Shown in pieces: positions 34,741 to 46,600 of a DNA stretch of 64,000 nt (the stretch's first letter is position 1; each line of letters opens with the position of its first letter). The stretch spans positions 1-64,000 of the forward strand of contig VCJN01002074.1 of assembly GCA_006384855.1 (NCBI GenBank). Reading direction: 5' to 3'. The notes beneath the pieces are model-generated. The model was not told the origin of the DNA. It searched no databases and was given only the letters and a program-made list of their open reading frames with translations. Made by a program: the position numbers and the translations under genes. This stretch comes from Tetraselmis striata (taxonomy: Eukaryota > Chlorophyta > Chlorodendrophyceae > Chlorodendrales > Chlorodendraceae).

Positions 34741-35640
34741 AAGTCCCAAATAGTGAGACAAGCGACTGACTACGTCGGGGCTGCCGACGGCTTGCAATGC
34801 CGCAAGGGGCCGGTTGGCACACGGCGGTGCAGCAAAACTGTCGGCTTCTCCCCATCTACCGAACCCAAACGCAGGTGCTCAACAAGCACCCACTCGCCAC
34901 CGGCACCCAGCGTTACCCACCACCCACGGTTCCTCACCTCGCCTAGTACTGCAACCAGCTGCTCGCAGCGTACGACGACGTCCCTAGGAAGTTCACCCGT
35001 TACCTCGACCGGCAACTGGTCGTGAGGGGATGCCGCATCCATCTCGAGCCGGGATGGGTGCCAACCCGCAGGAGCGACACCAACATGTATACCTCTCTCG
35101 ACAAGGAACATACATGGCCGGGCATCCTCACCGTTGGGGCGGAGGCTCTCCGGGGCTGGAAGTTCTTCATCTTAGACGCGATGGGCGATACCCGGGTTTC
35201 TGATGGAGACATGTTTAGCGAAGTCGACGGGAAATGGCTCGCAACGGCGCGGGATCCGCGGTACCGCGCCCTGGAAGTGTACATCGAGAAGGACCCACTA
35301 GAGAACGCTACGCAGATGCGGGAAGCCTGCGTCGACTAATTCAAGTTCTTCATGGCAATGGCGCTCGCAGCTATGGCCCTGCTGTCCCGCTACTTCCACA
35401 TGAACCATCTATCCCCATGACATGGCGATCAATGTGCGCAAACTGAGAGAGGCTCCCAATATTGGGAAGCCGACCTGGCGGATGTCATCGTCCCCGATGA
35501 CCCGCACCCAACAAGTGCAACTGCATTTCTCAATGCAACCTTGCCTTCTGTACCCCAACATGCCGTGGGGCGTGGACGAGGCCACCGGGCCAGCGGCCTC
35601 CGTAATGACTCCCATCATGCAATGGCTGGGCAGATAGATA
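34741..35640 (+). mobile_element. Element B/C copy 2, ORF C arm
   Basis: The frame reads TQTQVLNKHPLATGTQRYPP, TVPHLA, TAG at 34,944, YCNQLLAAYDDVPRKFTRYL and DRQLVVRGCRIHLEPGWVPT. It continues openly through 35,337 with EAFRGWKFFILDAMGD-like text (ALRGWKFFILDAMGDTRVSD, KDPLENATQMREACVD), then TAA and FKFFMAMALAAMALLSRYFH. The frame is clearly protein-coding in origin and longer than in copy 1. No family is recognised. Confidence 0.45.
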
Positions 35641-37009
35641 CCGGCAGCCATGATCTTGTTATGTACTGGTCGAGTCGCGAAATTTTGCAGTGAGACCATT
35701 TCATGATATGCTCCAACCCCCGTGGGAATGTAGACTGCGGACAAATGTGGCATAGTTGGGCCACCAGCCAAAGTGCTTAAAAGGCACAGATAAGAGATAG
35801 TTGCCAATAGCCAATAAGTAGCGAGTAGCAACAAGTGTTGTAGTTTTAGCATGGTGTAACAGTCTCACAAGCCTTTGCCCTAAGATTGTCCCAAATGTGT
35901 CACCTCCCTTGGCAGACCCACGTAACCAAGAATCTGCCAGCAGCATGGGCTGTGTAATACCGCCGTCGATTCGGGTGGTTAAGACCTCGCAGCCGCCGCT
36001 GATCAATACCGCAAGGGGGGCGCTGGGCGCTGGGTGCGCAGGGCAGCGGCGCCGGGGCGCTGGGCGGAATAATTGCACGACAACATAACTTTGATCGATT
36101 ACACGGAAATTCAGCCAGGAGTGCAGGATCATTGTGTTATAAGTGCACCACACAAACTGCCCCACATTCTGTAAGAACTCCCCGGGAAATAAGGGATAAG
36201 TGCTGGTCTGTCACCATGTCCGGATCAGCACAAAACATCACAGTTTATCCTCGATATATATGCTTCAGCGCGACGGAGAAGGTGTGACCCCTCCTTCGAA
36301 TGTTTGGCCGAAGGGGCGCCTTGTTATGCCACACTACACCAGCGCCGAGCGAGGGGCGACCCTATCACCATGCGCTCAACTGCGTGCAGTCGGCACATAG
36401 CGAGAGTGAGGTCCGGACAACCACAAAGCAATGCTATGTAGGGAGTTTGGATTAGGGCGTGGGGGGTGCATTTATCCAGAAGTTACGCTTCCGTCCTTGT
36501 GTCTTGGTGTACGGTACATAGGTAGCCATTAATGATGTCCCCTCTCCTATCATCCACTGGTAGTAGATATTGTACCTGCGAGGTAGTGCAACAACCTCAT
36601 TAATCATATAATCAACGAACATAACAAATCATTGTCGACTACCGCAAATAAGAGCACTCATGTCCGTCGATTTCACAAACCGCATTACCTTTGCTAGCGT
36701 GGCCATGGCAGCGGGGCGCCAACGCGCCGAGGCCGGGGAAGCGGGGCGCCACCGCGCAACATGTTTACCTGCAGGGTAGCAGCGCACATCATGGTGCGCA
36801 GTAGGCGGTTCACATGGTAGTAGAAAGTTGCGTATATACCCGGAGCATGATGCGTTGAGATTCTGCCCTATGACATGCGTTAACATTCTCACTAAATGGG
36901 GGGTAGAGGGGGGCATGGGGCCGGGGAGGTCACTTGATGTCATAGGGGTCGAGCCCCATTTCAAATCTTCCAGGCCGGCTCATGCTCCAGTGTACCAGTT
37001 CCTTGACAT
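35641..37009. other. No gene seen
   Basis: Neither strand shows exon-like text. Short GCGGGGCGCC repeats occur at 36,015-36,060 and 36,705-36,755. The interval separates element B/C copy 2 from repeat A copy 3. Confidence 0.35.
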
Positions 37010-38650
37010 TACTTATCCAGCGCCTCTGCGCAGACCTCCATGTTGGCGGAGGCGGCTGAGGTGTCTGGCTGCACGGCGGATGAGGTCCCGATACTGAAGA
37101 CATGCCCCGCGCCAGCGTCTCCTTCGCCGTCTATGTCGCTACGGCAGTCGCCAGAGGGGTTGCCTTCCACAACCCTCGCGACAACGCCTTTGGCGTCGCT
37201 ATCGGCGTCGCTGTCGGCGTTGAGAAGTTCGCGTAGCTCCTGTCAGGTCCACATATGCGCGGAAGCATCTAAACAAATGCGCGTGTAATAGGGAAGAACG
37301 GCTAATCATGGTTTACACGTTGCCAGTGCGATACTCTCACCCCTGCGCAAACTAAGCAACCCCGAAAGCACCGGCAGTGGGTGCTTAAGGGGCTCACCGC
37401 CGGTAGGGTGTCAATGGCGTCTTGAGGAAACCAACGTGTGAAGTCGCTAAGCCGCTCCGTCGTCATGTATAGCGGTTGCATCTCCGACTCAGTCAGCTTC
37501 TCCGAGTCGCCGTCGTCGAAAATCGCCTTCATCACCATCTCCCTATCCGCCAGGTATGCGTCCTCGTTATCCCATATCCAACTGACGACATGTATGATGC
37601 ACACGGGTGGCTATCACAGGGCGGCGGTGGGCCTATGGCAGGTATAACGGGACGTACGTCGGGGAGGGCACCGGTGTGGGGGGTGTGGGGGGAGGGGGGG
37701 TGACCTGGCCAAGAAAGCTTCCCCGCGTCATGAACGTCTTGACTAGTTCGGCATTCATCTCCTGCGCTGCCATGCTTGCTGCCACGCCACCATCACACGA
37801 CACCGAACGCCCCTCCCAGCCGCTGGGTGCGGGGCTCGCTGATTCGTTTCGGGGAGACGAGAGCAGCGGAGAGGACAGCGGGGGCGACGGCGGCGGCGAC
37901 GTTATCGATGCACCGGGCTCAACCCGCGTTTCGGTCTGACCCGGTCCGGACGGATGGAGCAAAGGGGTGAGGGCCGTACGGTGCAGCAGCTACCGCCGGT
38001 CGCGGCGATGGGCGGAGGCGGCTCGGCGCACGCCCATCTGTGCATGTCGTAGAACCGAGTCCTCGTGAAGCTGGCGCCACACACGCGGCAGCGGAATGAT
38101 TCTCTTGGTCACCGGTTCCGGAATCCCCTCGGCGGCGGTCCAGCCCTCCTTGCCCTCAGGAATACTACAACGCTTGGAGTTGCGACGCCCCATGGCACAC
38201 CACTATACTTAACGCCGGCGGCTCGCAGCGGCGAGGGTTGATAGGGGCTAGTCACCAATGCTAGATTACCATGCATCGCAGTGGCGCTCCGGCGGTGCTG
38301 CGATGCATGGTAAAGTGTCCGCGCGACTGCAACTTACCCGGCTTGAGACCTACGGTACCGTTGGCCATTGCGTCGTCATGGAGCTTGTGAGGCGTAACAA
38401 TAAAGTGTGGCAAAATCCGGAGCGATTACGGGCACACGCGCTAGGCGCGATGTGGGTCTCTTGTACTATGGGGATGGCATAACATGCTACTGAAAACATA
38501 TTACGGAACGCGGCGAGCCGGGCACGTCATTGCGACTACTGAGCCTGGCAGAAAAGTGGCAATTACACGGTAGATCGGGCGATTACACGCCCATATACTG
38601 GGAAAATCGCGATTACGTGCCATGACGGTGTAAATACGAGACAATCGTTC
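37010..38650 (-). mobile_element. Repeat A, copy 3
   Basis: Read on the minus strand this matches copy 2 without the E insertion. The ORF at 38,193 keeps its ATG (MGRRNSKRCSIPEGKEGWTA, then KRIIPLPRVWRQLHEDSVLR). The Tudor-like segment lies at 37,604-37,400 and the acidic segment (QELRELLNADSDADSDAKGV, then VVEGNPSGDCRSDIDGEGDA) at about 37,250-37,130. This copy gives the cleanest reading of the encoded proteins. The outer end near 38,600 carries GGGCGTGTAATCGCC-type words shared with 3,850-3,890. Confidence 0.6.
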
Positions 38651-39229
38651 GGAATGCTAGTGATGTTGGCGCGCCGCTGATTGAGCGATCCGTAGCATAT
38701 GTTCTGCTCGTTCAAGAGACCACAGTTAGCGCGACCGACATGCGAGTGCGTATTAATGCGTACTCCGACTACTATTCGTTCGGTGACCGCGTTACATCCG
38801 AAGGTGGGTGTTGTGTGTTCGTCCGGTCGCCGTGTCTTGCGCGGGCAGTAGGCGCGCCCCACCCATGCTGGACTTGTGTCCGGGTGGGGGGAGGCTGCAG
38901 TGACTCGGCGGCCACTATAGCTATCTCGGCCTAGTTGCCCACCGGCTCACATGGGGGAACCGTACTGAGACCGCATGCGCGAAGAGGTGGCGCGGCTTCG
39001 TACGAGTTATCCGAGGGATTTGATCGTGGTGCGAGGGGGATTGGAACATAGATGAAAGGGAGTTGGCGGCTCAACTCCGGCGTTGGCGGTGCCTTCCCGG
39101 CGGTAAACCCATGTGGCCGCGGGACGTATAGGCACTTATTTGCATGCTGCCCTCCCACCATAGCCACCCCCCCCCCCCCTTCTCTCGCCCTCGGGCGGCA
39201 TGAGTGAACCACTATTAGGACACCTCCGG

Positions 39230-42200
39230 TCACTTCCCTGTGATGTCTTCTTTCCATGTGGGCGCTATCTGTGAGGATACTCGTCCACCCCCTTGCGTGA
39301 ACGCTTGTCTACAAGGTCCGTTTCCAAACCGGCCCACGGTGACTCTCCTTCTGAATGGCGGAAGCCGTTCCACGATTCTCTCACCGCTAATCCGTTCGTG
39401 ATGCTCGCCCCTTTGGATGACCCACATGCAGACGGCGGGCCCTCTGGAAGGGGGGCTTTCCCTAGACATCGGCGCTGACCAAGTTATCCAGGCATTATGG
39501 TCGGCGGCGCGCGGGGTAGGGGCTGTAACCAAGCCCAAGCGTGGTGACCTACTAGGGCCGCCGCTGCAACGGTCTATCCTAGGGGTGATTTATCGTCGGT
39601 GCATGGCTTTATGGCCTGCCGGGGGACTAGGGCCCTCGGGATGCCGCTCCAACGTTGGCGCATTATGATGTTGCACGGCATAGATCTGGACACTACTACG
39701 TAATAACCTCCGCCGCCACAGGGAGCGAGCCGTGCATAAAGCGGTTCGTGATTTTTAAAAAGCTGGTGGAAGACATGAGATCTGGAAGTCAGCGGGCGCG
39801 CTCTCTTCGTAAAGGGCAGGGTTCGTTTGAGGGCGCGATCGACCAGCCAGTACGAGATCCGGTATCGGGGGGTACTTCATACCGAGCCAGGCGAAATCAA
39901 TGCGTGCTGGTCGCGGCACAATTGGAAGCTGATGCCTGGCCCCCACCCCCTAGCACAACGGGTTGCGATATACCATGCGGCATGAGAACACCGCCACGGT
40001 ACATCGTTCCCGATTGCCCATGCACTAAACGAGATTAATGGGCATATAGCATGAGAGGAACTAGTCAAGGCTCTTAGGCGCTTAAAAAACAATCAGGCCC
40101 AAGGGCGGCATGTGATTATTGCGGAGGCTTTAAACTTGGCGATATACGCCCCTCGAGCCGTGTTGGCAAGGCATTGCTGGTCTTGATAAACGGAATATGC
40201 ACTAAGAACCACATCCCCCAGCAATAGCACGGCCTTAGCAGTAGTATCGGTGCAAAAAAAGACGATTCGACCGTAATGGACACTTATATGGGTATTTCGA
40301 TTGTGGGTGCCGCTATGAAACTCCTTATGACCGTAATTACTCAACGCTTGAATGACGGGTCTACCGTGCTACAGGGATAATCCGCCGTTGGCAAGCCGGT
40401 TTTACGCGGAGGGCCCCATGGAAGTTGCCCGCTTGTTCGATGTCGCTGCTCGTCGCCAAGTGTTAGGTCTACCCACATGCGCGGAATTTATTGACGTCAA
40501 GAAGGTAAATGACACCGTACCTCGCGAGGTTTTATTTCTAAAACTCTGGTATGGTACGCGGGTTAAGACACGGGTGGCTGGCCACGGGAACACAATCAGG
40601 CCCCATACCCATAGAGCTTGGCCTCCGGCAGGGGTACCCCGCTTCCCTCATCATATTTAACATATTTAAGAGCATATAGGAAGAGCATATAGGGTGTGAT
40701 GTACTCGGGTGCACGACACATTAGGGGAAAGGCAACAACTATGGGTGCCATGTCAGTTATACGCGGACGGCGTTGTTGGTCTCACATATGCTCGTTCGAT
40801 AACCTGCATGCCGGCATGTTGGCCCACTTTTCCCAAAGGGCGAAGGATCATTTCATGGGATTTGGGGCACATAAGTGTGGGGTGATGGCATTAGGCCGAT
40901 ATTCCGACGAGACCTCGTCACCCGAACAAGCTGCCCGATGTCAGCTTGGTGGGGGGGGGGGGGGGGTTTACCGGTTGTAAATGAATATAGGCATTTGGGT
41001 ACAGTCATTGACTCGGATTTAGGTATGCGACACATAGTAGACGACCGGGCTAAGAAGGGTAAGCGCACCATTGAGGCGCTCGTTTCTGTATATTTGTCGG
41101 TGCAACACGGGGCGTAATTCCTATTAATGTGCGCGTGTGTCGTTGAAATATGTAAACTACTGGGTCTAACTTATGGGTGAGAAGTATGGAGAATAGAACT
41201 AACGGCGAAAAGAAATTAACAAACTCAATCAGTGCTTGCTGTACCTTTTTTTTTCGCCCCCGGGACAGGACTGGCACCAGTGAAACCCTTGCAGCGTCTC
41301 TACGACGGCCGTTTAGGCAGCAATCCAGTTACGGAAAGCCCTGGGTAGGCGACGCTCCATTATAGTCATCAAGCAAATTGCCGAAGCATTTCGCAAGACT
41401 AATTGGAGGCTAGTGACGGAATTTCCAACAGAATTGCTGTACCTTATTGGGGTGGGTGGAAAATTCCCTTGGGTGGCCACTGCACCGATGATGCGGGAAT
41501 CATGCTGCGCCCGTAGAGGCTACGGCCGCTACGGCACGGGCTTGGGCGTTCCTTAAAGCATCCGATGACTTAAATACATATATAACTCATTAGCGACTTA
41601 CTATATCAGCTCGTGGCCGTCGGGGCGGACTGTGCGGCGGTTAGATAGACTAACAGGTAGGGCGAACGTAGGGCTACCTGAAAGGGCGCACCTTCCACTT
41701 GAGTGGAGGTCACTAGCCGCGCGCCATGCCGCTAAACTAGTAAAGGAGTCGGTGTGGGCGCGTTGCGAATCGTCGACAGCGTTACCCCGTACTAAGACAT
41801 GGGGTATATACAGTATGCCCATGCGTCTTATGCGTCAAACCCGTTGCCACTTACGGTACGGGTGTCCCCATGGGGCTGTGGCCGGGCTGCACATTATGAT
41901 ACAATTTCGCACCCGAGTATTTCCCACTACCCACCGATTGGCCCGGATTCATGCCATGCCTGAGGGGTCTCCTGAACACTGCCCTGCATGTGGCGGAAGT
42001 GAATCTGAGACTATCGAACATATGTTGGTGGAGTGCCCGCGGTGGGATATAACCGTCATAATAACATGGGGTTGGTGGTTCCAGAGTTTCGGGAATTTAG
42101 TAGTGGTCATGTTTTGCGTCAACATCGGAGGACTGGGCTGCCTTTATTTTGGGCGGGGTTCCTCCCTCCGTTGACGGCGCCCTGCATTTTACTGGGAATG

Positions 42201-42535
42201 GGAAAATTTTCCAGGTATGGTGCCAGGATGGGGCTTGCCCCAACTCACATTACTCGAATGGGCTGACGCCCAAACGGGTAGGGCGGACCTTTTGTGGTCA
42301 ACGCCAGGTATTTTGATGGCAGTGTTTCAAACGGTGATCCAACCGAGCCGGAAATTTCCGCCACTGGCCTTCGATTAATCTTGCAGATGCTCCGGCAATT
42401 TGCTTGATAACTTTTGCGGAGCGTCCCCTACACAAGGCGTTTCGTGCCTAGATCGCCGCCTAAACGGTCGCCGTAGAGACGTTGCAAGGGTTTCACTGGT
42501 GCCAGTCCTGTCCCGAGGGCGGAAAACAATGCAAG
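39230..42535 (+). mobile_element. Decayed LINE (non-LTR) retrotransposon
   Basis: Broken frames follow the order of a LINE ORF2. A linker region lies at 39,417-40,030. Reverse-transcriptase text lies at 40,420-40,570 (FIDVKKVNDTVPREVLFLKL) and at 40,750-41,115 (DNLHAGMLAHFSQRAKDHFM, VVNEYRHLGTVIDSDLGMRH). A C-terminal block lies at 41,632-42,050 (FRTRVFPTTHRLARIHAMPE, then CPACGGSESETIEHMLVECP, a CCHC-type knuckle). The catalytic YADD box reads YADG at about 40,762, so the enzyme is inactive besides being frameshifted. It ends at about 42,530 with the GTGCCAGTCCTGTCC tail and a weak A tract. It belongs to the L1-like LINEs common in green algae, by overall resemblance. Confidence 0.75.
41245..41440 (-). 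mobile_element. LINE 3' end inserted into the LINE, opposite strand
   Basis: The plus strand begins with a T run (41,247-41,255), then CGCCCCCGGGACAGGACTGG, the inverse of the LINE 3' tail. It continues through the inverse of the region seen at 18,220-18,400. It is a 5'-truncated insertion with its own A-tail lying inside the larger LINE, so it is younger than that copy's integration. Confidence 0.75.
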
Positions 42536-43050
42536 AAATTAAGATATTCATTTTCATATCATAGCAACTCTAGCAAACTCATGCACATCATGATAAAATC
42601 GTATACCAAACGTAACTATGGCATGGACAACGGCACACACAGAGCAACTACTCGCGAACGTGCTTGCAGCAGCTTGGCAACGGATGACTGCGCAGTGTAA
42701 TCATATACTGGTCATGCCAGCATGTCCTGCAACGGCTCAGTGCCATGGCTTGAGGCAGAGGCAGAGCAGCATAGCTGTGCCACTCCTCACTGTGGGGTAG
42801 TCGACCCCCCCCCCCCCCCTCCCCCTTTCCCCCCCGCCCCCCCTGACCTTGATTGAAGTCGCATGGGAGCCAACAAGGTCTACATACACCGTGTATGTGC
42901 GAGTGTTGAGTCTGAGTATTTCGCGGGCCCGTGAGCCCGTGAGGGGCTGCCACCCACGGCTTGCTATAATGCTGCGCTGCGGCGTGACCGTCGGTGCTGG
43001 AAATTGAACAAAGAAACAGTGGCCGGAGTTGCGCCAGTGGAGCTGCAATG
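42536..43050. other. Downstream flank of the antiporter gene
   Basis: This is presumably the 3' untranslated and intergenic sequence of the minus-strand antiporter gene. It contains a 15-base C tract at 42,805-42,819 next to further C/T-rich sequence. No reading frame is supported. Confidence 0.35.
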
Positions 43051-43612
43051 TCACTCTCGCTTGGTGGGTGTGCTATCCAGGGACAGCACCGCCGCCGCCG
43101 CCACCTCGCCCACCGCCGGTATGCGCCCCGTCGCGATGTCATCGGCCGCAGGCGGCGCCGCGCGGCTTGCGCCCGCAAGCGCGAGCGCCAGCCGCCACTG
43201 CAGCGGTGTGAGCAGCAGGCTCAGCGCGGTGGTGCCCAGCATGAGCAGGTACATCCGCTTGGGCATCAGCCGCAGCCGCTTGGCGTGCGACAGCAGCAGG
43301 AAGGAGAACTCGCCGATCTGCCCCAGCCCCGCGCCCACCAGCATCGACGTCCGCCCGCTGCTCCCGCACGCCTTTACCACTCCCGCTGCATGGGGGGCGG
43401 CAACCGGCGTGCAGGCGCACCACTCAGCCAGAGCGCATTAACCTCCATCACAACGGCCAATCTCCAGATATCCGCACATGATGGGAGCTGCGGCCCCACG
43501 CAATGAGTCACCATCATCCAGTCATGTAGGCATGTTGATTGTGTTAACGCGGAAGACGAGTATATATCTCCATAGCCTACCTCTCCCCCCCCCCCCCCCC
43601 CCCCCCACCCCC

Positions 43613-43654
<42 letters not shown>

Positions 43655-46600
43655 TGCTGCTGCATGAGCACTACGTGTACCATTTAACTGATTCATTCAC
43701 GTGCCCTGCAAATATTGAAATGTTCCGCACCATTGAGTTGGAGGGTTGTCTGTGCTACGCTTCTGGTGTACTCTGATATATTTCTATATAAATATGCAGG
43801 TGTCGATTGGGGTTCTAAGAACACTGCAAATCGCAACCTTCCCTGCCTGCCAGAGGTCGAACGCAGACGAACTTATAGCGAATGTTCTTATTCGTTGCTG
43901 TCATGCCCGATAGAAGTCATGTAGGTCGGGTCCTTATAGGTCCGTCGGCACCCGTAGTTTCCCTTCTGCACTAGCGAGGAGGTCAATATAAACAACACTG
44001 GATAGCCAATTCAGAGCGGGGCCACGTCCAGCCCTGCACACTCTCTGACATTGCAGTGGCTTGGGCATATTGAGGTGCCGGGTCCCGGCCCAGCTGCAGT
44101 GGCGACTCCCATGGCACTATGGCAGGCAGCGGTGGCCAGCGATGCCACCCTGCGGGAGGTTTGGCGCTGCGCGGGCGGCTTGCCTGTGATGAGCACCTTG
44201 GCGAACAGCAGCGTCATGCAGGACAGGAGCAGCAGCTCCATGTGCATCCACAGGAAGTGCGGCTGCATCACCACGCCTACAGGCAGCGACGCCGCCAGGA
44301 TCATCAGCGATCAGAAGTCTTGTTGAGGTATATAGGGGGAGGGGGAGCGCTGAGAGGCAGGGTTTTTGAGGGTTTTTGTCCCCGCCATGAGAGGGTGGCA
44401 TTCAGGAGAGCATGGGAGGCTCCCTGGGTGGGGCGGTTCGAGGCAGCGGCCCACACCAATGCACGAAAGGAAGAGGGCCGCAAAGAGGTTCCTCACGGGC
44501 TCGATCGTCTGCATGATCTGATGCGAGAGCGGGCTGTTGGACAGCATCAGCCCGCCCACAAATGCGCCCACCTGCAAGACCGGCACGGCTGCTCATGTCA
44601 ACATGTTGCGATGACTACACACGTGCAATTTGCAAGTACTCGGAGGCCTAGCTGCGGCTGTGAACGGTGGCAGCCCGAGCGCGTCCATAAAGAAGGGTGC
44701 ATTTGCAATCGTATATAAGACCGCCCCTAAGATCACTTTGAGCGGAGCACACAATATGGATGGCCAACGACTGGGGTATGAAAAGCACGGTGGATGGTCC
44801 TACATGCGCCATCTAGAGTGATACAACCGCGGGCCAGGGGAGCAGCTTGGGCTGTCGAGTGGCGCCGAGGTGTTGGTTGTAATACACTTGCGGCAACTGT
44901 CAGGATTTCATCTACGGGTGCCGATGCACTCGTAAGAACCCTCAAATTGCATGCCTCAAATTGGGCTTGCATGCAAGCTATGAGAATCTGCGATATAATT
45001 CCGCTATGGTATTGTCTATATTTGACCACTGGCAGGCACGGCGGGTTCTCGTTCGCAGTGTTACCATATCCGCGTCGGCACCTGTCGCTGTCCCATGGCC
45101 CCTGCCATAGGATGCCCACATTCCGCGCATAATTAAGGTTTGTATTTGCGGTACCGATGCAGCGATGCGGGGATACGTGTCCATTATGATGCTGCAAGCT
45201 CTGCGATTGTATCTGCAGCGCGTACAGTGCTCAAGCAATGCCGGTCTAGTGAATCATGGGGACCCCGTACGTGCTCCCGCCTCCCCTTTCTCCCTTAGTC
45301 TATAGTACTCACCCCTTCCTGCCACCACACTGGGCTGTTTTCTAGCGCAGGGCCATGTGGCATGGGGCAGAGGCTGATCACGAGCAAAGAGTGAAATGGC
45401 GTCATTTATGGAGGTGACGTGGCAGGGGCACCTGCCTCGATGCTGAGGCCCAGCTGCTCGCTGGCCAGCGCCACAAGCAGGCACTCGGCGATGACGGCCA
45501 GCTGGAACAGCTCCGCGGAGCTGGTCGACAGGCGGCGCAGAGCCGGCAGCAGGCGCGGCACCGCCACCGCCGACAGCAGCCACGCGCCCAGCAGGAAGCC
45601 TGCCAGCTTGGCCATCTCGGCGCCGGCGGCGCCGGCGATTGCGCCTGATGACAGGACGCACGCAGCCGGCGTCCTCAGGCTGGTGGCGCTCAGGCGGGCC
45701 AGGGGCTAGGGTGCCGGTGTGCGTGGCTGCTCACCCAGGTTGGCGCCGCTGTCGGTGGCCGCAAGCGCCGGCATGATGGCCAGGACCAGCCCCACTAGGC
45801 AATCCTGTGTGGCACAAGAGCACAGCGATTGGGCCCCGCCGGGGGGTGAGGGCTGGGTGGGGGTGGGGGGAGAGACTCATACACCATGAACCCAGTTTGA
45901 GTTTGGTATATATATAAATAGTTTTTGTTCGACTCCAGGACGAATCGATTTCCGGTATCACAAAAACATACATGCTTGTACCCGGATAGACGGCCTGCGA
46001 GTCCCGGCGCAGAAATAGGAACACTGCGAAGATGAACCTGCCCTACCTGTTAGCGGGCAACTGCAGACCAAAATATAGCGGAAACATCGCAGACGTTCTT
46101 GTAGGGCGCATGCAAGCCCGGTTTGGCGCTTATGGTAGGAAGTGTTCTTATGGGTACGTCAGCACCCGTAGGCCAACTATCGCTGCACGGTGTTGTTTTG
46201 AATCCTTCTGCGGGCCGGGAGAAACCATAGCGTAGCATATCTGGGAAGCTGCCGGCAAACACCATGCGTTGTTGCCGAGCCCTCTGCCAACTTTCCAAAC
46301 TCAGATGGACAGCGGAGGGCGGCGCCCACCTGCAGCAGCAGGATCCCCAGCATGATCTTCCCATGCCGCGTCTCCATCTGGTGGCTCTCCATCAGGCATC
46401 TCACCACGATGGCGGTGGACGACATCGAGACGATCATACCCAGCAGCACGCCCTCCTTCAGCGTAGCGCCCAGCGCTGCCGCCACCATCACTCCTGCCGC
46501 CCCTGTTGCACCGGAGCTCAGTGCTCGGTAGAGGCGGCGGCGGCCCGGGCGATGGCAGCAAATGGGAGCAAATGCATCAGCGTATCCCAAGCTCCGCTCG

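Noticed and set aside
7483..34946. Nuclear reassignment of TAG to glutamine
   Set aside because: The five conserved genes encode Gln only with CAG/CAA across about 7 kb of exons, and repeat copies show TGG to TAG changes, so decay explains the TAGs better.
36629..36964. 111-codon minus-strand ORF
   Set aside because: It is isolated, overlaps GCGGGGCGCC repeats, and has no exon partners or domain character.
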